From an uncultured Eubacteriales bacterium (GTDB taxonomy: Bacteria > Bacillota > Clostridia > Peptostreptococcales > Anaerovoracaceae), in contig CADBQT010000126.1 of the NCBI GenBank assembly GCA_902796875.1, forward strand, positions 1 through 7,699: a stretch of DNA of 7,699 bases, in the 5' to 3' direction. The position numbers were made by a program, and so were the translations under genes. The notes beneath the pieces are model-generated. The model was not told the origin of the DNA, made no database searches, and saw only the letters and a program-made list of their open reading frames with translations. Positions 1-6,666 of this stretch are shown here, one piece after another; the stretch's first letter is position 1, and every line of letters begins with the position of its first letter.

Positions 1-758
1 GCGATGGGATGCCCAAGGTGCGCCAGATGGACCCGGATCTGGTGGGTCCGTCCCGTTTCCAGTCGCAGGCGAAGGAGAGAATAGCCCCCTTCAGCAACGC
101 CCTCTGATCCGATACCGGGAAAAGTCCGGAGCACGGAATAGTGGGTCCTGGAGGGAGCACCGTCTTCTGCGATCCGCCTTTTGGCCTGGCCGGGAAGGGG
201 AGGAGCGATGGGCAGGTCGATGAGACCTTCTTCTTCGGGAAAGATCCCGTGGACCAGAGCCTGGTACTCCTTTTTTACCTGTCCGGCGTCGGACTGACGG
301 ATGAAATCGGTCTGACTGTAGGCGTTTTTGGCCACAAGAAGAAGGCCGGAAGTGTCCATGTCCAGCCGATTGACGAAACGGATCTTAAAGGGATCGCCGG
401 TCACTTCCATGTGATGCATGAGGCCGTTGGCCACCGTACCCAAGGCGTGGCCCTTGGTGGGATGAACCACCAGACCCGGTTGCTTGTCGATCAGGAGAAG
501 ATCGGCATCTTCATAGACGATGTCCAGAGGAATGTCCTCCGGAGTGAAATGACTTTTCTCCTCGGGCAGATCCACGGAGATCACGTCTCCGGCGCAGACC
601 CGGTGCCAACCCTCCACGGGGGCTCCGTTTCGAAGGAGACGGTTCTCCCGTTTGATCCGGTTTCGGAGCCGGGAGGAGAAATCGAAATGTTTTCGCATGA
701 GAAGGCGGGCTTCCTGTCCGTCTTCTTCGGCGCTTACGGTAAAACGAAAATCGGCCAT
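1..758 (-). CDS. RluA-family RNA pseudouridine synthase (C-terminus cut by window edge)
   Basis: Converts specific uridines in rRNA or tRNA to pseudouridine in the cytoplasm. The 252 visible codons read as an N-terminal S4-like RNA-binding segment (about residues 13-62, with SRLRNRIKRE and a VCAGDVISV strand), then the catalytic domain. The RluA signature is VNRLDMDTSG, with D133 as the expected catalytic aspartate. A second signature, TGRTHQIRVHLAHLGHPI, stands at the very edge, so perhaps 50 residues are missing. The ATG overlaps the nadK stop by one base (TGATG) and has only a distant AAAGGA, so coupled translation is likely. NAD kinase followed by an RluA-type synthase matches the yjbN-yjbO order of Bacillus subtilis and the equivalent Listeria pair. 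The family is certain; the target uridine is not, because RluA, RluC, RluD and YjbO types cannot be separated here. Confidence 0.93.
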   Translation of the reverse strand, partial: MADFRFTVSAEEDGQEARLLMRKHFDFSSRLRNRIKRENRLLRNGAPVEGWHRVCAGDVISVDLPEEKSHFTPEDIPLDIVYEDADLLLIDKQPGLVVHPTKGHALGTVANGLMHHMEVTGDPFKIRFVNRLDMDTSGLLLVAKNAYSQTDFIRQSDAGQVKKEYQALVHGIFPEEEGLIDLPIAPPLPGQAKRRIAEDGAPSRTHYSVLRTFPGIGSEGVAEGGYSLLRLRLETGRTHQIRVHLAHLGHPI

Positions 759-1561
759 CAGAGGAATTTGTCCTTTACTTTGCTCCAGAAATCATAGCCT
801 TTGAGCCGGATCAGGCTCACCGAGGTGTCGGAGACCCGGACCTCGATGCTCTTTACGTTGGTGTAGGAGCTTTCGATACCGTCGTTCATGATGTTGATCT
901 GGTTTTCCCGCTGCTCCGGCACGACTCCAAGAGACAGATCCGCCGGCAGGAGGATGCTGGAGGTGAAGGACCGGTAGGCGGTGGTGTTCATGGGGGCGAT
1001 AGGGGTCACCTGAAGCAGGTTCAGCCTGGGATCGGCGATGGATCCGCCTACGGAGTAGTTGTAGGCCGTGCTCCCGGCGGAGGTGGCCACGATCAGGCCG
1101 TCGCCGGAGAACTTTTCGATGGGCTTGTCTCCGATGGAGATGAACAGGTGGACCGAATAGGAATGGCGCCCCTTGATGGTGATCTCGTTTAAGCCGATGT
1201 GCTCGAAGGTCTCTCCATCCTCCGTCTCGATGATGGCCCGCACCGTGTTCAGCCTCTGAAGGTTGTATTCTCCCGATTCGTACTGCTGGATGAACCGATC
1301 GATGTCATCCGGGAGCACGTCCTGGAAGAACCCCAGATGTCCGGTGTTGATCCCGGCGATGGGGCAGGGCGGGAAGTCGCAGGCGTGGATGGCCTTGAGG
1401 AAGGCGCCGTCCCCGCCGATGCACACGATAAGATCCGTCTCCGGGGAGTATTCGCCGGAAACGATGTAACCGTGCTGGGTCAGCTGCTGTTTCAGTGTGT
1501 CGTAGGTCCTGGCGGAGAGCTCGTCTCCGTTGTGGAATACGGTGATCTTCTTACTTGTCAT
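758..1561 (-). CDS. nadK: NAD kinase (ATP-NAD kinase)
   Basis: Phosphorylates NAD at the 2'-hydroxyl of the adenosine ribose to make NADP, the only known route to NADP. The protein has 267 residues, the usual length for the short Listeria/Bacillus type. Motifs in order: GGDG at 49-52 (catalytic-loop D51), GINTGHLGF at 70-78, NE at 125-126, GDG at 153-155, and the glycine-rich TSAGSTAY at 160-167 with S170 after it. The C-terminal FWSKVKDKFL resembles the end of Listeria NAD kinase 1. The glycine-rich motif is unusual: most family members read TPTGSTAY or TPSGTTAY, so Pro and Thr/Ser are replaced by S161 and A162. The ATG lies inside the last codons of pepF (11-base overlap) with no strong ribosome binding site, which points to coupling with pepF. 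The start fits because the first beta strand (KKITVFHN) follows at once. Confidence 0.95.
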   Translation of the reverse strand: MTSKKITVFHNGDELSARTYDTLKQQLTQHGYIVSGEYSPETDLIVCIGGDGAFLKAIHACDFPPCPIAGINTGHLGFFQDVLPDDIDRFIQQYESGEYNLQRLNTVRAIIETEDGETFEHIGLNEITIKGRHSYSVHLFISIGDKPIEKFSGDGLIVATSAGSTAYNYSVGGSIADPRLNLLQVTPIAPMNTTAYRSFTSSILLPADLSLGVVPEQRENQINIMNDGIESSYTNVKSIEVRVSDTSVSLIRLKGYDFWSKVKDKFL

Positions 1562-3368
1562 CGTTCAGTACCGTCGCTTCAAATTCATCCAAAATGGCTT
1601 CAAAGGTCTTCATGGCGTCCTCAATGGGCTCCGGCCTGCTCATATCCACTCCGGCGATCTTGAGAAGCTCGATGGGGTGGTCCGATTCTCCCGTCCGGAG
1701 AAAATCGATGTAACGCTGGGCGGCAGGCGTTCCTTCCCGGAGGATCTTCCCGGAGATGGCCGTGGCCGCCGAGTAGCCGGTGGCGTACTGATAGACGTAG
1801 AAAGCCCGGTAAAAATGGGGGATCCGGGACCATTCCAGACGGATGGTCTCATCCCGCTCCACGACGGGCCCGTAGTATTTGTCGTTAAGCTTTTCGTACT
1901 CTTCGCAAAGCCAGTCCGCCGTCAGCTGACCGCCGCCTTCTACGTGTTTGTGGGTCAGATCTTCGAATTCGGCGAACATGGTCTGGCGGAAGAGGGTGGT
2001 CCTAAACTCCTCCAGGTGCATATTCAGCAGGTAGGCCCGCATCTTCGGGTCCGTCTCCGTCTCCAGCAGATGGTGCATGAGGAGGGATTCGTTCACCGTG
2101 GAGGCCACCTCCGCCGTGAAGATGGAATGGCCGCCGTAGATGTAGGGCTGAGTCATCCGGGTGTACCGGGAATGCATGGAGTGGCCCATCTCATGGATGA
2201 TGGTGAACACGTCCTGCAGGGTGCTGCTGTAGTTGAGCAGGATGTAGGGGTAGCTGTCGTAGCAGCCGAAACTGTAGGCTCCGCTGGTCTTGCCTTTGTT
2301 TTCGTAGACGTCGATCCACCCCTGATCGATGCCCTCGTTCATCTTGTCCAGATAGTCCTGACCCATGGGGACCAGGGCTTTGCGCATAATGTCCAGACCC
2401 TCTTCGAAGGTCACTTCCCGCTTGGGCAGTTCGATGAGAGGGACGTACATATCGTACATGTACAGCTTATCCACCCCCAGGAGCTTCTTCCTCAGCTCCG
2501 TGTACCGGTGAAGGGCAGGGAGGTGATCGCTGACGACGGAAATAAGATTATCGTAAACCTCTCCGGGGATGCTGTCGCCGTAGAGGGCGGCCTCCCGGGA
2601 ATCGGCGTATTTCCGCAGACGGGCGCCGATCACGTCGGTTTTCGTGTTGTAGCTGTAGGATGTGGCCAGGGTGTTGATCAGTTTCCCGTAAGACGCATAC
2701 ATGGAGTCGTAGGCCGCCTTTCGCACATCCCGATCGTGGCTCTGCATGAGGCGGATGTAGGTCCCATGGGTCACGGGGGTTTCCTCGCCGTCCTCGCCCT
2801 TGATGGAGTCGAAGGTCAGATCCGCGTTGTTCAGCATGGTGAAGATGTCCCCGGAGGCGCCGGTGACCTCGCTCATCTGGGCCAGCAGGGATTCCTCCGC
2901 CTGACTGAGTACGTGAGCCTTCATCCGGAAGGCGTCTTTTATCGCAAAGGCATAGGTGTCCAGGCCGTCCGTTTCTTCGATCATGGCCATTACCGTCTCT
3001 TCATCCGCGGCGAGAAGCTCGGGAGAGAAGAAGGCCAGGGAGGCGGAGACCGCCGCGATGGTCATGGTGCTCTGGTCGGTGAGGGCCTGATATCTGGCCA
3101 CGCTGTTGTCCTCGTCCCGCTTCATGTGGGCGTAGGTATAGATCTTCTCCAGTCGGCGGTAGAGTTCGTCTTTTTCCCGGTAGGCGGCAAGAAGAGTTTC
3201 GCTGCTTTCCGTAAGGCGTCCCTGGTACTTTTCGGCGTAGGCCGAGGCTTCTTCTGCAATACTGGTCAGTTCTCCGTCGAGAATGGACTCGTCGGGGATC
3301 ATTTCGGAGATGTTCCACTGGTATGCCGGGTCCATTTCCGCCCTTGTTTTCGGGCCTTTTGCTGTCAT
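1551..3368 (-). CDS. pepF: Oligoendopeptidase F (M3B zinc metallopeptidase)
   Basis: Cytoplasmic zinc peptidase of the M3B family that cleaves short peptides, thought to recycle peptides from uptake or protein turnover. With the start chosen here it has 605 residues, normal for PepF. The zinc site is HEMGH at 392-396 (zinc ligands H392 and H396, catalytic E393) followed by the third ligand E420 in IFTAEVASTVNE. The C-terminal substrate-binding stretch begins at H518 (HFYRAFYVYQYATGYSAA), also typical of the family. The long helical N-terminal half shows no signal peptide. An ATG 24 bases further upstream (3392) is in frame, but an ideal AGGAGG sits seven bases before the ATG at 3368 and inside the longer reading, so 3368 is preferred. 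It is first in the leftward unit pepF-nadK-rluA-type, with its stop overlapping nadK by 11 bases. Function is secure; physiological substrates are not known. Confidence 0.95.
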   Translation of the reverse strand: MTAKGPKTRAEMDPAYQWNISEMIPDESILDGELTSIAEEASAYAEKYQGRLTESSETLLAAYREKDELYRRLEKIYTYAHMKRDEDNSVARYQALTDQSTMTIAAVSASLAFFSPELLAADEETVMAMIEETDGLDTYAFAIKDAFRMKAHVLSQAEESLLAQMSEVTGASGDIFTMLNNADLTFDSIKGEDGEETPVTHGTYIRLMQSHDRDVRKAAYDSMYASYGKLINTLATSYSYNTKTDVIGARLRKYADSREAALYGDSIPGEVYDNLISVVSDHLPALHRYTELRKKLLGVDKLYMYDMYVPLIELPKREVTFEEGLDIMRKALVPMGQDYLDKMNEGIDQGWIDVYENKGKTSGAYSFGCYDSYPYILLNYSSTLQDVFTIIHEMGHSMHSRYTRMTQPYIYGGHSIFTAEVASTVNESLLMHHLLETETDPKMRAYLLNMHLEEFRTTLFRQTMFAEFEDLTHKHVEGGGQLTADWLCEEYEKLNDKYYGPVVERDETIRLEWSRIPHFYRAFYVYQYATGYSAATAISGKILREGTPAAQRYIDFLRTGESDHPIELLKIAGVDMSRPEPIEDAMKTFEAILDEFEATVLNDDK

Positions 3369-3374
3369 ATGATG

Positions 3375-3381
3375 TCCTCCT
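3375..3381 (-). promoter_or_regulatory. Ribosome binding site that decides the pepF start
   Basis: Read on the minus strand this is AGGAGGA. Its AGGAGG core is followed by seven bases (ACATCAT) and then the ATG at 3368. It would lie inside the coding sequence if the upstream ATG at 3392 were used, and that upstream ATG has no comparable site. Confidence 0.85.
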
Positions 3382-3401
3382 GAAATCTTCAAGGATAGGG
3401 T

Positions 3402-3430
3402 TTTACTTTACGCGCCATATATTGTATAAT
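3402..3430 (+). promoter_or_regulatory. Likely sigma-A-type promoter for the murI operon
   Basis: TTTACT (3402-3407, four of six to TTGACA), a 17-base spacer, and a perfect TATAAT (3425-3430). Transcription would begin near 3437 and give a leader of about 35 bases before the murI ATG at 3472. Its -10 box shares two bases with the -10 of the opposite promoter, so both polymerases would need the same DNA. Confidence 0.7.
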
Positions 3431-3437
3431 ATCATGG
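3415..3437. repeat. Near-perfect palindrome over the two -10 boxes
   Basis: Inner arms ATATT (3419-3423) and AATAT (3428-3432) flank the four-base centre GTAT. Outer arms CCAT (3415-3418) and ATGG (3434-3437) complete the symmetry, with one extra base (C3433) on the right. The centre falls on the overlap of the two -10 boxes. It may be an operator for a dimeric regulator, or may simply follow from two opposed AT-rich -10 elements. No known operator consensus was recognised. Confidence 0.4.
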
Positions 3438-3449
3438 CTGTTTGTTCAA
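3421..3449 (-). promoter_or_regulatory. Likely sigma-A-type promoter for pepF-nadK-rluA-type
   Basis: On the minus strand TTGAAC (3449-3444, four of six to TTGACA) is followed by a 17-base spacer and TACAAT (3426-3421, five of six to TATAAT). Transcription would start near 3414 and leave a leader of about 46 bases before the pepF ATG. The match is by eye. The 17-base spacing and AT-rich setting in GC-rich DNA support it. Confidence 0.6.
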
Positions 3450-3471
3450 TGGCAGAAAGGTATTTTAGCAG

Positions 3472-4305
3472 ATGGATAACAGACCGATCGGTTTTTTCGA
3501 CTCGGGCCTGGGCGGCCTGACCTCGATCCCTTATCTGAGGAAAGAACTGCCCAGAGAACGGGTGATCTATTTCGGTGATACGGCAAGGACTCCCTACGGA
3601 TCCAAAGCCGTGACAACCATCAGGCGGTTCTCTTCGGAGATCGCCGGTTTTCTGGTGAAACGAAACGTGAAGATGATCGTCATCGCCTGCAATACGGTGA
3701 GCGCCACGTGCATTCCTCAGCTGAGGAAGAAGTTCCCCGACATCCCCATCCTGGGGATCATTTCCCCTGCGGCCCAGGAGGCGGCCCGCCTTTGCCGTCC
3801 CGAGGACAGGCTTGGGATCATCGGCACCAAAGTGACCATCGCTTCTCACGCTTACCGTGACTTCATCCGCCTTTCCCAGTCGGAAGCGAAGATCTTCGAA
3901 ACGGCATGCCCTGCCTTTGTGCCCCTCATCGAAGAGGGGATCATCGATAACGAGATCATGGACATGACTATCCGTCACTATATGGACGACTTCGTCCGGG
4001 AAAACGATCTGAACCGGATCATTCTGGGATGCACCCACTATCCGCTGATCAAGAAGAACCTGCAGCGGATCTATCCGGATCTGGAGATCATCAATCCCTC
4101 CAGCATCGTCATCAACCGGGTGAAGGAGACCTTGGAAGCGGAGGACATGCTGGCGGACGATCCGGAATATACCGACGTGTTCTACGCCAGTGACCTTTCG
4201 GAGAACTTCGTTCAGATGATCGACCACATCTTCGAAGGCAGCGAGGTAAAGAAGGTGGAGTTCAAGAATTTCGATCTGGAGGAGGAACTGGGCCATGTCT
4301 ATTGA
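3472..4305 (+). CDS. murI: Glutamate racemase
   Basis: Interconverts L- and D-glutamate and so supplies D-glutamate for the peptidoglycan stem peptide; cofactor-independent and cytoplasmic. The 277 residues match the family length of roughly 265-285. All landmarks are present: GFFDSGLGG with D10 and S11, GDTARTPYG around 35-43, IACNT with catalytic C73, PLIEEG with E154, and LGCTHYP with catalytic C187 and H189. A moderate ribosome binding site (AGAAAGG, 3454-3460) lies 11 bases before the ATG, slightly far. It is the first gene of the rightward unit behind a good promoter. Its last 11 bases overlap the next gene, whose strong ribosome binding site lies inside the murI C-terminal codons. A C-terminal acidic tail (FDLEEELGHVY) is partly shaped by that embedded site. 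Confidence 0.96.
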   Translation: MDNRPIGFFDSGLGGLTSIPYLRKELPRERVIYFGDTARTPYGSKAVTTIRRFSSEIAGFLVKRNVKMIVIACNTVSATCIPQLRKKFPDIPILGIISPAAQEAARLCRPEDRLGIIGTKVTIASHAYRDFIRLSQSEAKIFETACPAFVPLIEEGIIDNEIMDMTIRHYMDDFVRENDLNRIILGCTHYPLIKKNLQRIYPDLEIINPSSIVINRVKETLEAEDMLADDPEYTDVFYASDLSENFVQMIDHIFEGSEVKKVEFKNFDLEEELGHVY

Positions 4306-4876
4306 TCGGCTTCTGGCATATCTGGATATCGAAGATCCCTCGGAATTCATCTATTTCGAGGTTATGGCCGACCTGATCGAGGCCGATGAGGACATCGACC
4401 AGGAGGCGGTCTTCGCCCTGTTTTCCGGAGCGGATATGGACACGGTAAACGTCCTTTTCGAAAACTGGTTCGAGGAGACCCTGGACGGTCTGCCCCCGGA
4501 CAGCAACGAGATCTACGGACTGCTCCACCAGATCAAGATGTTCCTTACGGGACTTTCGGCAAATGCGGCGGAGGAGAGCGACTTCCGGCGCCTGGCAGAT
4601 GAGTTCTGTCGGTTCCGCAACTGGTACTCCCGGGACTCTCATGTGGAGCTCCTCCCGGAAAAGGGAGGGGATGCCCTTCACCAGTGTCTTCGGGACGCCA
4701 TCACCACCGCCCGGATCGAAAAACTGGGCGGGGAGACCTATCGATACAACTACGAGGATGCCCTGGACTATCCTCTGGACAGTTACACCATGTCCTTTGC
4801 CGAACTGATCGCGGCGGAGGGGGAAGACGAAGAAGATGATATGAGCACTGTAGACGGAGAGCGCCATGACCACTGA
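4295..4876 (+). CDS. Acidic protein of unknown function
   Basis: I do not recognise this 193-residue protein. About a quarter of its residues are Asp or Glu and few are Lys or Arg, so it is strongly acidic and probably cytoplasmic. It has no signal peptide or membrane segment. Most of it looks helical. The least acidic, aromatic-rich part is about 103-125 (DEFCRFRNWYSRDSHVELLP). The tail from about 174 (EGEDEEDDMSTVDGERHDH) is likely disordered. It is a genuine gene: a long GGAGGAGGAA site (4278-4287) lies about seven bases before the ATG, codon usage matches its neighbours, and it is locked between murI and the metallohydrolase gene by 11-base overlaps at both ends. That placement suggests co-production with MurI, perhaps as a partner or regulator, but this is inference only. 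No catalytic motif is visible. Confidence 0.85.
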   Translation: MSIDRLLAYLDIEDPSEFIYFEVMADLIEADEDIDQEAVFALFSGADMDTVNVLFENWFEETLDGLPPDSNEIYGLLHQIKMFLTGLSANAAEESDFRRLADEFCRFRNWYSRDSHVELLPEKGGDALHQCLRDAITTARIEKLGGETYRYNYEDALDYPLDSYTMSFAELIAAEGEDEEDDMSTVDGERHDH

Positions 4877-5879
4877 CGGAAAAAACAACGAAAAGAGATC
4901 CTCGGTGGTTTCCGTGCCCGATGACATCAGCCTGTTTCAGGTCTTCGATGAGGACCATGACCGGTTTGCCTTTCCGGGACCGGTGTACCGGGTGACGGGA
5001 GGCCACGGGGGAGAGGCGATCCTGATCGCCGGATCTCAGCGGACCGCCCTCATCGACTGCGGTATGGCCTACTGCGGGGAGACCACCGTGGGAAACATCA
5101 TCCGCCGCCTGTCCGCCCTGGGCAGAGACCGGCTGGACTGTGTGTTTCTCAGCCACTCCCATTACGACCATATCGGAGCCCTTCCGGATATCCGCAAGGC
5201 TTTTCCCAAGGCGGAAGTCTACGGAAGCGCCCACTGCGCAAAGATCCTGGAGCGCCCCGGCGCCCACAGCCTGATGAAGGAACTGGGCCAGAACGCCCTG
5301 GAACTTTACGATCCGGCAAGCGATAAAGAGATCACCACGGAGGGCCTTAAGGTGGACCACGTCCTCTCCGACGGGGACTCGGTGCCTTTGGGAAACGAGA
5401 CCGTCCGCGCCTTCGAGACCAAAGGTCACACCGACTGCTCCATGAGCTATCTGCTGGAGCCGGAGAGCATCCTCTTTACCAGTGAGAGCACGGGGATCAT
5501 CGAGAGCAGGGAATACGTCCACACGCCCTGCCTGAAGAGCTTCGTCCAGGGCCTGGCGTCCATGGAGAAGTGCAGATCGCTGAATCCGAAGCACATTTGC
5601 CTTCCTCATTTCGGGCTGATCCCTCAGGACTTTAACCAACGGTACTGGGACATGTTCCGGGCGGAATGCCATGCCAAAGCCAGCTACGTGGCCGAGATGA
5701 AGGCCCGGGGCATGGGAGAAGAGGAGATGCTGGCCAACTACACGGATAAGTACTGGACCGAGGCCAAGGCCATGGAACAGCCCAAGGAGGCTTTTCTGAT
5801 CAACTCCCGCCACATCCTCGGCGTACTTTTAAAGGAACTGGATGAGCTGAACAGTCAGGAGAAAAGAAATGGATTTTGA
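4866..5879 (+). CDS. Metallo-beta-lactamase-fold hydrolase, substrate unknown
   Basis: A 337-residue cytoplasmic hydrolase of the metallo-beta-lactamase fold. The metal motif SHSHYDHIGALP gives H97, H99, D101 and H102; H188 in KGHTDCSMSYL and H248 in LPHFG are the further expected ligands. At the position of the usual bridging Asp (FTGD in glyoxalase II types) it reads FTSES, placing Glu 207 there. The first 25 or so residues are polar and probably a flexible lead-in. After the core, about 80 residues form helices (roughly 255-333) that could cap the active site. A GGAGAG site (4856-4861) precedes the ATG. The gene overlaps both the acidic-protein gene and nadE by 11 bases. Thioesterase, phosphodiesterase, lactonase or nuclease-like activities are all possible; the sequence alone does not choose. 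The operon hints at wall or cofactor metabolism. Confidence 0.88.
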   Translation: MTTDGKNNEKRSSVVSVPDDISLFQVFDEDHDRFAFPGPVYRVTGGHGGEAILIAGSQRTALIDCGMAYCGETTVGNIIRRLSALGRDRLDCVFLSHSHYDHIGALPDIRKAFPKAEVYGSAHCAKILERPGAHSLMKELGQNALELYDPASDKEITTEGLKVDHVLSDGDSVPLGNETVRAFETKGHTDCSMSYLLEPESILFTSESTGIIESREYVHTPCLKSFVQGLASMEKCRSLNPKHICLPHFGLIPQDFNQRYWDMFRAECHAKASYVAEMKARGMGEEEMLANYTDKYWTEAKAMEQPKEAFLINSRHILGVLLKELDELNSQEKRNGF

Positions 5880-6630
5880 TGCGGTAAAAGTGAAAAACGA
5901 TGTCGTCGCCTGGATCCGGGACTGGTTCCGGGAGAACGGACCGGAGAGCCCTGCGGTCATCGGACTTTCCGGAGGCAAGGACAGCTCCATCGTTGCCGCC
6001 CTCTGCGTCGAGGCCCTGGGGGCCGATCGGGTCTTCGGGGTGCTGATGCCCAACGGGGAGCAGTTCGATATCGATGTGGCCAGAGGACTGGCGGCCCACC
6101 TGGGGATCCCCTCGGTGGAATTCAACATCCGGGGAGCCTACGACGGGGTGGTGGACGAACTCATGCGCCACTTCGACCACTTTTCCGATCAGGCCAAGAC
6201 CAATCTGCCGCCCAGACTGCGGATGACGGTGCTCTATGCCGTTTCCCAGAACATGAACGGCCGGGTGGCCAACACCTGCAACCTTTCCGAGGACTGGGTG
6301 GGCTACAACACCCGCTACGGCGACAGTGCAGGGGACTTCAGCCCGCTGTCCATGCTCACCGTTCAGGAGGTCAAAGCCATCGGCCGGGCCCTGGGCCTGC
6401 CCGCAGAGATCGTGGACAAGGTGCCTATCGACGGGCTTCAGAGCAAGACGGACGAGGACAACCTGGGCTTCACCTACGCGGTGCTGGACCGGTACATCCG
6501 GGAGGGGATCTGCGAGGACGAGGAGACCAGAAAGAAGATCGACCAGAAGCACCGGGCCAATCTGTTCAAGCTTCGGCCCATGCCCGTGTTCCCATACGAG
6601 GGAAAGACGGTGGAGGATATCGTAGAATAG
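5869..6630 (+). CDS. nadE: NAD synthetase, ammonia-dependent type
   Basis: Catalyses the last step of NAD synthesis: it adenylates nicotinic acid adenine dinucleotide with ATP, then amidates it. At 253 residues it is the single-domain form and has no nitrilase-like glutaminase domain, so free ammonia is the expected nitrogen donor. The ATP pyrophosphatase loop is SGGKDSS at 34-40. Other family signatures are the LPPRLRMTVLYAVSQ helix, NTCNLSEDWVGYNTRYGDSAGDFSPL split over about 130-160, and SKTDEDNLGFTY at 192-203. AGGAG (5857-5861) stands seven bases before the ATG, inside the end of the metallohydrolase gene, which it overlaps by 11 bases. NadK in the opposite unit acts directly on its product, so the shared control region may matter for the NAD/NADP balance. 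Confidence 0.95.
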   Translation: MDFDAVKVKNDVVAWIRDWFRENGPESPAVIGLSGGKDSSIVAALCVEALGADRVFGVLMPNGEQFDIDVARGLAAHLGIPSVEFNIRGAYDGVVDELMRHFDHFSDQAKTNLPPRLRMTVLYAVSQNMNGRVANTCNLSEDWVGYNTRYGDSAGDFSPLSMLTVQEVKAIGRALGLPAEIVDKVPIDGLQSKTDEDNLGFTYAVLDRYIREGICEDEETRKKIDQKHRANLFKLRPMPVFPYEGKTVEDIVE

Positions 6631-6631
6631 A

Positions 6632-6645
6632 GCGGCGAAGGCCGC
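6632..6645 (+). other. Small GC-rich hairpin between nadE and the ynzC-like gene
   Basis: GCGGC (6632-6636) and GCCGC (6641-6645) form a perfect five-base-pair stem with a GAAG loop, starting two bases after the nadE stop. No U-run follows, so it is not a standard terminator. It may protect the upstream message end or separate translation of the two genes. Short enough to be chance in GC-rich DNA. Confidence 0.35.
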
Positions 6646-6666
6646 GAAAAGGCAGAGGAGAATCAT

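Noticed and set aside
141..797. A 218-codon plus-strand open frame at the left end
   Set aside because: It lies antisense to the RluA-type synthase, which has both family signatures. It has no convincing ribosome binding site and no recognisable motif.
1530..3383. A 617-codon open frame on the plus strand opposite pepF, with several shorter minus-strand frames inside pepF
   Set aside because: The opposite strand carries an unmistakable PepF with its zinc site and a good ribosome binding site. The antisense translation is rich in Val, Gly and His without family motifs, as expected from GC-biased codons read backwards.
3369..3392. Eight extra N-terminal residues for PepF from an upstream ATG
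   Set aside because: The AGGAGG site would be inside the coding region, and it is ideally spaced for the downstream ATG at 3368.
3403..4350. A 315-codon minus-strand open frame over murI
   Set aside because: It is the antisense of murI, whose catalytic cysteines and acidic residues are all in place; the frame also runs through the divergent promoter gap.
6632..6645. The GCGGC-GAAG-GCCGC hairpin as a terminator after nadE
   Set aside because: The stem is only five base pairs and is followed by GAAAAGG rather than a T-run.
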